From Chitinasiproducens palmae (lineage in GTDB: Bacteria > Pseudomonadota > Gammaproteobacteria > Burkholderiales > Burkholderiaceae), in the NCBI RefSeq assembly GCF_900095735.1, contig NZ_FNLO01000002.1, positions 75,626 through 139,625 of the forward strand: a stretch of DNA of 64,000 bases, read 5' to 3'. The notes beneath the pieces are model-generated. The model had not been told where the DNA came from and made no database searches. It saw only the letters and a list, made by a program, of their open reading frames with translations. Position numbers and translations under genes: made by a program. Each line of letters starts with the position of its first letter. Positions within the stretch are counted from its first letter, which is position 1. Positions 38,125 to 46,291 of the stretch are shown piece after piece.

Positions 38125-39075
38125 ATGATGGCCCGCTTCCCGACATCCCGCCTAGACCTGCCTGTGGCGCTTCACATCACGCTTCGCCAGATCGAGTATT
38201 TCGTCTCGGTGGCCGACACCGGACGAATCTCGCAATCCGCCAAGCTGTGCGCGGTGTCGCAGTCGTCGATGACGGTCGCCCTGCAGAATCTCGAGGATGC
38301 CGTGGGCGCCGTGCTGATGGTCCGGCATCCGAAAGGCGTGCGGCTCACCGACGCCGGCGAGCGCTTCCTCCGTCATGTGCGCCAGGCGCCGCTGGCGGTC
38401 GAGCGTGCCATCGTCGCTGCGCAGGAAGAGCCCGAGCAGATCGCCGGACGCGTCCGCCTCGGCGTGACCGAGACGGTGTCGGCGTATCTGATGCCGTCGT
38501 TGCTGAGTTCGCTGAGCCAGCGCTTCGCCAATCTCCAGGTGGAGGTGGTGGAGCAGGACCGCGAGACGATCGAACGCGCGTTGCTCGACGAAGCGCTGGA
38601 TCTTGCCCTGCTGCTCGTTTCCAATACGTCCCAGCACGATGCGCTGCATTACGAGACCATGCTGCGCTCGCCTCGGCGGCTGTGGACGCATCCGGAACAC
38701 CCGTTGCAGGAGGCCCCGCGCGTCACGCTCGATGACATCGCCCGCGAGGATTTTCTGCTGCTCGACATGGACGAGCACGTCCGTACGGTCGGCAAGTACT
38801 GGGCGCGTTACGCCGTCGCGCCCCGGATCCGCATGCAGAGTCGCTCGATCGAGGCAGTCCGAAGCCTCGTGGCCCTGGGCCAGGGCGTGACCATCCTTTC
38901 CGACCTGGTGTATCGGCCGTGGTCGCTGGAGGGCAACCGGATCAGCCGACGCGACCTCAGCGTTCCCGTGCCGACCATGGACGTGGGAGCGGTCTGGCGG
39001 CGGGCAGGGAGCGCCAGCCTGCAAACCACCGCGCTACTCGACTTCCTGCGCAACTGGAAGCGGATCGCTCAGTAG
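38125..39075 (+). CDS. LysR-family regulator
   Basis: A LysR regulator of 316 residues from this start. The helix-turn-helix (LRQIEYFVSVADTGRISQSAKLCAVSQSSMTVALQNLE) is at residues 20-60 and the effector-binding domain follows. Three starts are possible: ATG 38089 overlaps the 21-bp palindrome and is unlikely, tandem ATG 38125/38128, or GTG 38164, which would give the commonest LysR N-terminus. It is divergent from the molybdoenzyme fusion and is its probable regulator. Confidence 0.86.
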   Translation: MMARFPTSRLDLPVALHITLRQIEYFVSVADTGRISQSAKLCAVSQSSMTVALQNLEDAVGAVLMVRHPKGVRLTDAGERFLRHVRQAPLAVERAIVAAQEEPEQIAGRVRLGVTETVSAYLMPSLLSSLSQRFANLQVEVVEQDRETIERALLDEALDLALLLVSNTSQHDALHYETMLRSPRRLWTHPEHPLQEAPRVTLDDIAREDFLLLDMDEHVRTVGKYWARYAVAPRIRMQSRSIEAVRSLVALGQGVTILSDLVYRPWSLEGNRISRRDLSVPVPTMDVGAVWRRAGSASLQTTALLDFLRNWKRIAQ

Positions 39076-39202
39076 ACCATTGCGCAATAGCGCAACGCGT
39101 CGGACCGCTGCGACGAAGGATGCGCCGGTGCAATACGGTTCAAGACGCGGCCGTGCGGGCCCGGCATCATGATGGTCTCGATCCAACGAAGCCGCCAATG
39201 CC

Positions 39203-39721
39203 ATGCCAGTGCCGCAATCCTCGACAGCAACGGACCCGACGTCAACGGACCCGACGTCAACCGCTGCAATGGCGACCGATGCCGTTGTTGTCCCGTCCGC
39301 TGGAACACCGTCGTCCGTTCCCGAACGATGCGTGATTGTCGTCGACGCAGCGCTGCCAGTCGGCCGCGCCGCCAACGCCGCCGCGGTGATTGCGCTTACC
39401 GTGGGACAGCGTCATCCCGGGCTCGTCGGCGCGCCGCTGATCGATGCTTCGCAGGTCGCCCACCCGGGATTGATCCCGATCGGCATCGCGGTGCTTGCCG
39501 CCGAGCAGGGCGCGCTGACCGCCATTCGTGCGAAGGCGGTGGCCATCGGTTGCGATGTCGTCGACTTCCCGGTGCAAGGCCAGCAGACGACCGATTACGA
39601 GGCCTTCCAGCGCGCGGTCGCCGTCGTTACGACGGCCGAGCTGCGCTACGTGGGCTTGGCGCTTGTCGGGCCGCGCAAGGCGATCGGCAAGCTCGTGGCC
39701 AATTTCGCGCTGCTGAAGTAA
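39203..39721 (+). CDS. DUF2000-family protein
   Basis: A 172-residue protein, the last 130 residues of which (CVIVVDAALPVGRAANAAAVIALTVG onward) match the DUF2000 family of small uncharacterised proteins. Residues 9-20 come from a doubled 15-bp DNA repeat (CAACGGACCCGACGT at 39228-39242 and 39243-39257), giving TDPTSTDPTST; an alternative ATG at 39269 would exclude this. It converges with an AraC-type regulator with only 17 bp between stop codons; such DUF2000/AraC pairing recurs in related bacteria to my knowledge. Function unknown. Confidence 0.75.
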   Translation: MPVPQSSTATDPTSTDPTSTAAMATDAVVVPSAGTPSSVPERCVIVVDAALPVGRAANAAAVIALTVGQRHPGLVGAPLIDASQVAHPGLIPIGIAVLAAEQGALTAIRAKAVAIGCDVVDFPVQGQQTTDYEAFQRAVAVVTTAELRYVGLALVGPRKAIGKLVANFALLK

Positions 39722-39738
39722 CCCGGCGCGGCCGCCGG

Positions 39739-40557
39739 CTAACCTTGCAGTGCCTTGCGATAGACGGCCGGCGTCACGCCGAGCGCCCGCTTGAACGCGC
39801 GCGTCAAATGCGCCTGGTCCGCATAACCCGCGCTTGCGGCGACAGCGCTCAACGCATGTCCCGTCTGAATCAGCCGCTGCGCCGCGCGCAGCCGCGCCTG
39901 GCGCTGGTAGCCGTGCGGTGTCACGCCGAGATGCCGTTCGAAGGCACGGAACAACGTGAACACCGGCAGGTCGACAGCCTTCGCGATATCGTCCAGATGG
40001 ACGGTACGGTCGATGTTCTCATCGAGAAAACACCGCGCAATGCGGATCGCCCGGGGCTCGCGGCCCGCGGCCGCCGCCGGCGCGCGCGCGCCGACGTGCC
40101 GGCTCAGCAGTCGCTGGGCAAAGCGCACGTACTGGGTCTCGCGCTTCAACGCGGCACCCTGCACGTCGGAACAATGATGGACGCCGTGAAACAGCGCGGT
40201 CAGCGTGGCGTCACGGATCAGCGGCCCCTGCAACGAGAGGGCGGTGTTCGACGTGTCGCCGAGCAGCCCGCGTAACCGGCTGCTGTCGACGTAAAGCGTG
40301 CGCTGGCGCCACCCTTCGTCGTCGACGGCCCAACCCGCATGGGCTTCGTCGGCTTCGATCGCATACAGGTCGCCTTGGCGGGCGATGAACTCGGTACCGC
40401 GCATGCGAATCCGGATCGCGCCATGGGTGATCAGTGCAAAACAGGCGGTGTCGTGGCTGTGCATATCGTACGAGAACCCGCGAAAGCGCCCGCGTAGAAG
40501 CTGCGCGCCCAGTTCAGGGGCGCGCCACAGGCGAACGTCGGTTTTTGCGTCGGACAT
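39739..40557 (-). CDS. AraC-family transcriptional regulator
   Basis: A 272-residue regulator with an N-terminal cupin sensor (MHSHDTACFALITHGAIRIRMRG, with the conserved His pair region) and a C-terminal AraC domain (LDDIAKAVDLPVFTLFRAF and LSAVAASAGYADQAHLTRAF). This form is common among Burkholderia regulators of small efflux or DUF2000-type genes. It is convergent with the DUF2000 gene and may control it. The ligand is unknown. Confidence 0.9.
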   Translation of the reverse strand: MSDAKTDVRLWRAPELGAQLLRGRFRGFSYDMHSHDTACFALITHGAIRIRMRGTEFIARQGDLYAIEADEAHAGWAVDDEGWRQRTLYVDSSRLRGLLGDTSNTALSLQGPLIRDATLTALFHGVHHCSDVQGAALKRETQYVRFAQRLLSRHVGARAPAAAAGREPRAIRIARCFLDENIDRTVHLDDIAKAVDLPVFTLFRAFERHLGVTPHGYQRQARLRAAQRLIQTGHALSAVAASAGYADQAHLTRAFKRALGVTPAVYRKALQG

Positions 40558-40755
40558 GCCGGGCTGGGATCAGTGAAAGCGGATCGTCGAAGTATAGGCC
40601 AGCACAGGGTATCGCGCGCTCAGGCTGAATGAGATCGTCGAAGGTCTCCGGCACGAGCACGCCGACGGCAAATCACCGCGCCCATTTTTACGCCATATTG
40701 ATACGCCGCGCATTACGCTGGGTGCTTATCGACAGTGCGGGGAAAGACCTTGAAC

Positions 40756-41103
40756 ATGACTGCGGCGCGACCCGATCCACCTTGGCGCGGCCACCCGCCC
40801 CAGCTGCCCGCGCGCGAGGGGGCAAGCGATGCGGCCCTGCGCGGTCCGCGATGCGTGGCGCAGCGGATCGACATCGACGTGTGTCTGGATGGCGCCACGC
40901 TAGACATCGCGCGGTCGCGCCTCGCGGCCCTGCTGCACTCGCCGCTCGGTGTGTATGTCGCGCAAACGGCCCTGCGAGCCCGGCGGCTCTGTGTCCGGAT
41001 CGAAGTTGCGTCGCGCGACATCGACTTCGCGATCCACACGCTGGTAGCGACGCTGCCGGCGGCAACCATCGGCGCGGTGAGCAGCCATGATGCACGCGAT
41101 TGA
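40756..41103 (+). CDS. Hypothetical protein overlapping the DapA-like gene
   Basis: A 115-residue protein from ATG 40756 (the frame is open from 40735). Not recognised. The second half (QRIDIDVCLDGATLDIARSR, then LCVRIEVASRDIDFAIHTLVATLP) has alternating strand/helix character like a small ACT- or BMC-like fold. The stop overlaps the start of the DapA-like gene by 17 bases, which argues for translational coupling and a real gene. GAAAGACC precedes the start weakly. Function not inferred. Confidence 0.55.
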   Translation: MTAARPDPPWRGHPPQLPAREGASDAALRGPRCVAQRIDIDVCLDGATLDIARSRLAALLHSPLGVYVAQTALRARRLCVRIEVASRDIDFAIHTLVATLPAATIGAVSSHDARD

Positions 41104-42034
41104 CCTGCCAGCCGGCATCTGGTTGCCGCTCGTCACACCGTTCGTGGCCGGCAATGTCGACGTATGCGCGCTGCAGGGTCTGGCCGAGCGGGCAATCCGC
41201 GGTGGCGTGACCGGTCTCGTGGCGTTGAGCACGACCGGCGAGGCACCGCTGTTGAACGCGGTCGAGCGTGCCACGGTGCTACAGGCGATCTGCGATGTCG
41301 CGGCCGGCCGGGTGCCGGTGCTGGCAGGCGTTGCCGGCTTCGAAACGCGCGCGTTCGTGCGAGAGATCGAACGGTGCGCACACTGGGGCGTCGCGGGCTT
41401 TCTGGTGCCACCGCCCGCGTACGTGTGCCCCGATGCGGACGGCCTGCGCTGGCATTTCGGCGAAATCGCACGCGCGACCGACCGACAGATCGTCTTGTAC
41501 GACGTGCCGCACCGCACCGGTGTACGCATCGCACCGGGAGTTGCCGAATCGCTGGCGGTCTATCCGAACGTCAGCGCGATCAAGGCGTGCGAGCCAAACG
41601 GCTATGCATCGCTCGGACAGGGGCCGCTTGCACTGTTCTGTGGCACGGACGAAGCGTTCGTCGACTGCCTGGTCGCAGGTGGACGTGGCGGCGTCCTGGC
41701 CAGCGCGAACATCTGTCTCGATTTTCTGCTGGCGGTGCAGGTGGCGTTCAATGCGGGCAACCGGGCCCTTGCCATCGACCTCTTCGACAGCTTGCGACCG
41801 CTGCTCACACTATTGTTCGCAGCACCCAATCCCGCCGCCATCAAGGCATGGCTGGCGCTCGACGGCTTGATCCGGCCGGAGACGCGCGCGCCGATCATGG
41901 GCGTGGCGCCGGCGTTGCGCGACGCACTGGCGGCCGCGCGCGACGCGCTGCGCACGTTGCGAAGCGACCCCGGCCGCAGCATCGCCAGCGTCCGCGCTGC
42001 AAGCGCCTGTCCAGACAGCGCGGACAGCGCATAG
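41087..42034 (+). CDS. DapA-superfamily aldolase/lyase
   Basis: A 315-residue TIM-barrel protein of the dihydrodipicolinate synthase/N-acetylneuraminate lyase superfamily. Expected catalytic residues are Tyr138 (LYDVPHRTG) and Schiff-base Lys166 (AIKACEP), with the STTGEAP loop near residue 48. Housekeeping DapA is usually about 290-300 residues with a GTTGE loop; this one has a 20-residue tail and an STTGE loop, so it is probably a catabolic aldolase acting on a 2-keto acid. Flanked by an MFS transporter, SDR and bicupin, it may belong to one catabolic set. Tandem ATG at 41087/41090. Confidence 0.85.
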   Translation: MMHAIDLPAGIWLPLVTPFVAGNVDVCALQGLAERAIRGGVTGLVALSTTGEAPLLNAVERATVLQAICDVAAGRVPVLAGVAGFETRAFVREIERCAHWGVAGFLVPPPAYVCPDADGLRWHFGEIARATDRQIVLYDVPHRTGVRIAPGVAESLAVYPNVSAIKACEPNGYASLGQGPLALFCGTDEAFVDCLVAGGRGGVLASANICLDFLLAVQVAFNAGNRALAIDLFDSLRPLLTLLFAAPNPAAIKAWLALDGLIRPETRAPIMGVAPALRDALAAARDALRTLRSDPGRSIASVRAASACPDSADSA

Positions 42035-42061
42035 GGCGGGGCGCCGCCGCGGCCTGCGGGC

Positions 42062-43360
42062 TTAGCGCTGTCCTTCGACCAAGCGGCCCGGCACCGCGAA
42101 GACCAGGCCCAGGCCGACCACTGCCGCCGCGGCCAGCGCGTACATTCCCGAAGCGGTGCTGCCCGTCGCATCGGTCACCACGCCGACCAGAAATGGCGCG
42201 ACGAAGCCCGACAGGTTGCCGATCGAGGTGATCAGCGCGAAGCCGGTGGCGGCCGTGGCCCCTTTCAGGAAAGCGGTCGGCAGGTTCCAGAACAACGGCA
42301 CCGTGGACACGATGCCGGCCATTGCCAGCGTGAGGGCGATGAACGAGCCGGTCGGGTGCGCGCGCAGCGCGACGCTGGCGACAAGACTTGCCGCGCCGGC
42401 GAGAGCCGCCGCCGCCAGGTGCTTGCGTCGCTCACCAGTGCGGTCCGAATGCCAGGCCAGCGTCAACATCGCGATCACCGCCGCGGCATAGGGAATGGCG
42501 GTCATCGCGCCGATGTCGCGCAGATTGGCATAGCCGAGCGCCTTGATCAAGGTCGGCAGCCAGAAGCTCACGCCGTACAACGCCGCGACGAAGCAGAAGT
42601 AGATCAAGCACAGCAGCCAGACCCGCGCGTCGGACAGGCCGGCTGCGAAGCTGCCGGAATGCTGCGAGACGGTGCCGATTTCCGCTTGCAACGCGGTTTT
42701 CTCTTCCTGCGTCAGCCACGCGGCGTCGTCGATGCGGTTCGGCACCAGCCGCCAAAAGGCGAGCCCGCACAAAACCGCCGGAAGCCCCTCGCAGAAGAAC
42801 ATCCATTGCCACCCCCGCAGCGGCAGGACGGACGGGACGGCAGTCATCAGCCAGGCTGACAGAGGGCTACCAATCACCCCGGAAATCGGCAAGGCCGTCA
42901 TGAAGATGGCGATGATGCGTCCCCGCGTGCGCGCCGGAAACCACTGGCACACGTAAAGCATGATGCCGGGGGCGAAACCTGCCTCGGCGACGCCGAGCAG
43001 GAAACGCACTAGATAGAAGGAGCCCGGCCCGGTGACGAACATCGTGGCCGCCGACAGCAGTCCCCAGGTGACGAGGATTCGGGTTATCCAGACGCGCGCG
43101 CCGATCCGGTGCAACAGCATGTTGCTCGGCACCTCGAACAAACAATAGCCAATGAAGAAGATGCCGGCACCAAGACCAAATGCGGTGTTCGACAACTGGA
43201 TGTCGGGCGCCATCTGCAACTTGGCAAAGGCGACATTGACCTTGTCGAGTTGGTTGACGACCAGGCTGACGAGGATGATCGGTATCAGCCGCCAGAAGGT
43301 TTTCGAATCGATCGAACGGTCGGCGGTGACCGCCATGCGGGGCTGCAGCGCATCGGACAT
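42062..43360 (-). CDS. MFS transporter, ACS family
   Basis: A 432-residue carrier with 12 helices. QLDKVNVAFAKLQM near the N-terminus, GVAEAGFAPGIMLY and WFPARTRG match the ACS family of organic-anion importers; VSFWLPTLIKALG is the second-half motif. The start at 43360 has GGAGA just upstream; an extension to 43378 is possible. It converges with the DapA-like gene (27 bp gap) and is divergent from an SDR across a 137-bp spacer that contains the shared TTATC-N4-GATAA operator. Confidence 0.88.
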   Translation of the reverse strand: MSDALQPRMAVTADRSIDSKTFWRLIPIILVSLVVNQLDKVNVAFAKLQMAPDIQLSNTAFGLGAGIFFIGYCLFEVPSNMLLHRIGARVWITRILVTWGLLSAATMFVTGPGSFYLVRFLLGVAEAGFAPGIMLYVCQWFPARTRGRIIAIFMTALPISGVIGSPLSAWLMTAVPSVLPLRGWQWMFFCEGLPAVLCGLAFWRLVPNRIDDAAWLTQEEKTALQAEIGTVSQHSGSFAAGLSDARVWLLCLIYFCFVAALYGVSFWLPTLIKALGYANLRDIGAMTAIPYAAAVIAMLTLAWHSDRTGERRKHLAAAALAGAASLVASVALRAHPTGSFIALTLAMAGIVSTVPLFWNLPTAFLKGATAATGFALITSIGNLSGFVAPFLVGVVTDATGSTASGMYALAAAAVVGLGLVFAVPGRLVEGQR

Positions 43361-43396
43361 GAGTGTCTCCCAACACAAGCGGATTGGCGATAATTG

Positions 43397-43410
43397 TTAT
43401 CGTTTGATAA
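43397..43410. promoter_or_regulatory. TTATC-N4-GATAA operator, MFS/SDR spacer
   Basis: TTATCGTTTGATAA, an inverted repeat with 5-bp arms, lies 36 bases before the MFS start and 87 before the SDR start. The same core occurs at 45194-45211 upstream of the bicupin and MarR genes, suggesting one regulator. Confidence 0.7.
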
Positions 43411-43497
43411 TATAAACCGTGCCGCCGCCGCTTGGGAGCCTGGCGCCGTTGGGACATTCCCTAGCACGCGATTGTCGATTTCTCTATTGGAGGGGTG

Positions 43498-44289
43498 ATG
43501 GATTACACCGCTTGCCATGTAGTTGTGACCGGTGCGGCCAGTGGCATCGGCCTAGCCACCGCCCACGCCGCCGCCGAACGCGGCGCGCAGGTCATCGCGC
43601 TGGATCGCGACGCCTCTGCATTGCAACGAATGCAGGCGAAGTTCTCCGAGCGTGCCTGGCCGTTGACGACGCTGCCGGTCGACCTCGCGGACGAAGCGGC
43701 GATACGAGACGTGGTCGCACGGCTCGCCACCCTCTCTCCAAAAATCGATCTGCTGGTCAACAGCGCGGGCATCGTTTCGCGCGGCCTGTTCGAGGACACC
43801 GCGCTTGCCGATTGGCAACGCGTGCTGTCGGTGAACCTCACCGGCAGCTTCCTGTGCCTTCAGCAGATGGTGCCGCTACTGCGCGCCGGTACCGGGCGGG
43901 CCGTGGTGAATGTCGCGTCATTGGCGGCGAAACGCGTCTCCCATACGGGTGGCGCGTCGTACACCGCCGCGAAGGCCGGCGTCCTGGGCCTGACACGGCA
44001 CGCGGCTTTCGAACTGGCTGCCCACGGCATTCGCGTCAACGCCGTGTGCCCAGGGCCGGTACTCACCGCAATGACACTGAACGCCACCACGCAGGCCGCC
44101 CGGCAACAAGTGGCGGAGATGGTGCCGCTGGGCGAGTGGTCGACGCCGGAAGACGTCGCCCACGCGATCCTGTTCCTCGGCAGTCCACTGGCCCGCATGA
44201 TCACGGGCACCACGCTCGATATCGACGGTGGCCTGTCGTTGGTCACGGGCACGTCCTACGCCGCCTATCGTGCCGCCCGGGAAAAGTGA
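43498..44289 (+). CDS. SDR-family oxidoreductase
   Basis: A 263-residue classical SDR with TGAASGIG (about 11-18), NSAG, and catalytic Tyr155/Lys159 in YTAAKAG. The C-terminus (ITGTTLDIDGGLSL) is typical. GGAGGGG directly before 43498 fixes the ATG; a GTG three bases upstream is also in frame. Divergent from the ACS-type MFS and probably co-regulated with it by the MarR-type protein. It may reduce or oxidise the imported substrate. Confidence 0.89.
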   Translation: MDYTACHVVVTGAASGIGLATAHAAAERGAQVIALDRDASALQRMQAKFSERAWPLTTLPVDLADEAAIRDVVARLATLSPKIDLLVNSAGIVSRGLFEDTALADWQRVLSVNLTGSFLCLQQMVPLLRAGTGRAVVNVASLAAKRVSHTGGASYTAAKAGVLGLTRHAAFELAAHGIRVNAVCPGPVLTAMTLNATTQAARQQVAEMVPLGEWSTPEDVAHAILFLGSPLARMITGTTLDIDGGLSLVTGTSYAAYRAAREK

Positions 44290-44618
44290 GACGGCAGGCG
44301 GCTTAGTGCACGCCTGCCTACTGGACGAATTCGGGTTTCCCTGAATGCCGGCCGCGGCCGGTGAGCGCGGTCAGCTTCCGCGCGGTGTTCGACCAGTGCC
44401 GACGCGCTGCGTAGAGCAGCGCTCGTCTGGGAATCGCACATGGCGTCCGCAGGCAGTGCAACGATCGGCAGGCAGGGCGTACCTGCGGTGCCTGTGTCGG
44501 AAGCGGCGCTGCAAGGTGCCCGCAGCCTCGGCTTGTCGCTTGGGCTAGCGATGTGCGCCAGTGGGGTCCGTTACCTGCTTCAAATTGCGCATGCAGGTTG
44601 CGCATGCAGCTTGCTCAA
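44290..44618. other. Intergenic region between SDR and MarR genes
   Basis: A hairpin lies just after the SDR stop (44293-44318). Near the MarR end a direct repeat TTGCGCATGCAG occurs twice (about 44585-44608). No gene recognised. Confidence 0.5.
44293..44318 (+). terminator. Possible terminator hairpin after SDR
   Basis: GGCAGGCG (44293-44300) pairs perfectly with CGCCTGCC (44311-44318) with a 10-base loop, 3 bases after the SDR stop codon. There is no T-run, so factor-independent termination is uncertain. Confidence 0.45.
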
Positions 44619-45095
44619 TCAGGCCCGGGTCTCGAACAGACGTTCGGACAGTCGGTCGACGTCGTTGGCGGTGAAGTTCGTCGTCTCCATCAGGCGTTCG
44701 AGCAGGCCTGTCAAGGCCACTTGCTCGACAGCGGAGAACTCGCGTAGGGCAAACTCCTGCACAGCCACGACGATACGCATGCCCGTGTCGTGCACCTTCT
44801 CGCCGTTCGGCGTCAGTGTGTAACGCATGGCCCGGCCATCGTCCGGGTCGGGCGCGCCGATCACCAGATCCAACTCGCGCAAGCGCTGCAGCGAACGGCC
44901 GGTCTGTACCGGCGTCAACAACATGTCGCGCGCGATCGCGGTCGACATGCTACCCGGCGTTTCAGAGAGTTTGACAAGCACGCGCCAGTCCAGCGCGCGT
45001 ATGTTGAGGTGTCGCTCGAACAACGCTTCTGCCATGTCGAGGATGGACTCGGCGACGCTGCGGATCTGATATGCGGGAAGGTCTTGGAAACGCAT
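44619..45095 (-). CDS. MarR-family transcriptional regulator
   Basis: A 158-residue winged-helix regulator: helical dimer segment, then IRALDWRVLVKLSETPGSMSTAIARDMLLTPVQTGRSLQRL (helix-turn-helix) and the wing with GAPDPDDGRAMRYTLTPNGE. Such proteins usually repress genes until an aromatic or phenolic ligand binds. It is divergent from the bicupin gene, with a perfect operator between them, and the same operator core occurs before the MFS/SDR pair. Confidence 0.9.
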   Translation of the reverse strand: MRFQDLPAYQIRSVAESILDMAEALFERHLNIRALDWRVLVKLSETPGSMSTAIARDMLLTPVQTGRSLQRLRELDLVIGAPDPDDGRAMRYTLTPNGEKVHDTGMRIVVAVQEFALREFSAVEQVALTGLLERLMETTNFTANDVDRLSERLFETRA

Positions 45096-45193
45096 GGCGG
45101 TGATGGTGCGGCGAAGAACGCATTATGACCGTGACGCGACCGCCTGCGCGGCGCTAGGGATAGCCCCGACTGGCCGCGACTTCGACACCGATA

Positions 45194-45211
45194 TATTATC
45201 AAAAGATAATA
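45194..45211. promoter_or_regulatory. TATTATC-N4-GATAATA operator, MarR/bicupin spacer
   Basis: TATTATCAAAAGATAATA has perfect 7-bp arms around AAAA. It lies 98 bases upstream of the MarR start and 77 before the bicupin start, matching MarR-type autoregulated operators. Confidence 0.82.
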
Positions 45212-45288
45212 GATGCCGGCGCGTGTCCGGTCCTGGTCAGGTGGCCGGGGTCGCTGCAATCGCTATCACATTGGCAGGAGCCAAGACC

Positions 45289-46263
45289 TTGGATATCGCA
45301 CACGATGTGACGCAGGATAATCAACCGACCTTGACGACCGAAGGCCGCCGCCAATCCGGATCCGACGCCGGCGAGGCTGTCGCCTCGACAACGCAGACGG
45401 GCGCGGCGGCGCTGCGCGATCCGCGCGTGTATGTTTTCGATGTTGCGGAGCGGCCTTGGCAGGGCGTCGGCAAGAGCGGACTCGCGCAGAAGATCGTGCG
45501 CCGCGACGACCGGACCGGGCATTCGTTCGGCTTCATGTCGTTCGACACTTTGACCCGTACCGGCGTGCACCAGCACCTCGGCACTGCTTTCAGCTATTTC
45601 CTTGCTGGCTCGTTGACCGATTACCAGGGTACGACGTCTGCCGGGCAACTCGGGATCAACTTCGCGGGCTCGACGCATGACGCGATCGCCTACCAGCCGA
45701 CGCTCACGGTCGGACGGATGGAGGGGCCGGTTGCCTATGGCGCCGACGTGACCCATTCACTGCACGCGGGAAATCGGCACGGCAATTTCGAGAATGCGTT
45801 TCCGGACCATCTACCGGATCTCAGCGTCTCGCTGGACGCAGTACAGGTGTCGCCCACGCGGGTTGCAGGGCTTGCGCGCCGCCTGGTCTATGACTACGCG
45901 CACGCCCGCACGGAACGACGCATGACGCAGATGCTGCTGCTGCCGGGCACGGTCGTGCCGTGCCATCGGCTCGGCGCGCTGGTCGACATGTACGTGCTGG
46001 CAGGCGATCTGCAGATCGCGGCGCACGGCACCCGGCATTCCGCCAAGACGAGCGATTTCGTGGTGATGGAGCCGGACGCGCAGGTGACGTTCGAGACGCG
46101 TTATGGTGCGAGCCTGCTGGTGTGGGCTGACGGGCCGTCGACCTGGGAGGATGGCCCAGCCGCCCCCGAACTGTACGGCTTCACGGCCGCGCATGGCGAT
46201 CCTTTGCGGTTCGGGAATCGCGCACCCACTTCATTCGACCAGGCCGACGTGCCGCGCGGCTGA
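45289..46263 (+). CDS. Bicupin protein, ChrR-like
   Basis: A 324-residue protein from TTG 45289, chosen because AGGAG lies 8 bases upstream and the preceding frame to 45094 crosses the operator. Two cupin domains: GVHQHLGTAFSYFLAGSLTDYQG (metal-binding His-x-His) and a second with GTVVPCHRLGALVDMYVLAGDLQI and FVVMEPDAQVTFET. ChrR-type and dihydroxyacetophenone-dioxygenase-like cupins have such domains, so a metal-dependent dioxygenase or isomerase is possible but not shown. No signal peptide. Probably in one regulon with the MFS, SDR and perhaps the DapA-like gene. Confidence 0.75.
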   Translation: MDIAHDVTQDNQPTLTTEGRRQSGSDAGEAVASTTQTGAAALRDPRVYVFDVAERPWQGVGKSGLAQKIVRRDDRTGHSFGFMSFDTLTRTGVHQHLGTAFSYFLAGSLTDYQGTTSAGQLGINFAGSTHDAIAYQPTLTVGRMEGPVAYGADVTHSLHAGNRHGNFENAFPDHLPDLSVSLDAVQVSPTRVAGLARRLVYDYAHARTERRMTQMLLLPGTVVPCHRLGALVDMYVLAGDLQIAAHGTRHSAKTSDFVVMEPDAQVTFETRYGASLLVWADGPSTWEDGPAAPELYGFTAAHGDPLRFGNRAPTSFDQADVPRG

Positions 46264-46291
46264 GCGGCCGGTACCCCGCGCGGCGTGGGGG

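Noticed and set aside
41087-42034. Housekeeping dihydrodipicolinate synthase (dapA)
   Set aside because: Altered STTGE loop, C-terminal tail and catabolic neighbours; no lysine-pathway gene adjacent.
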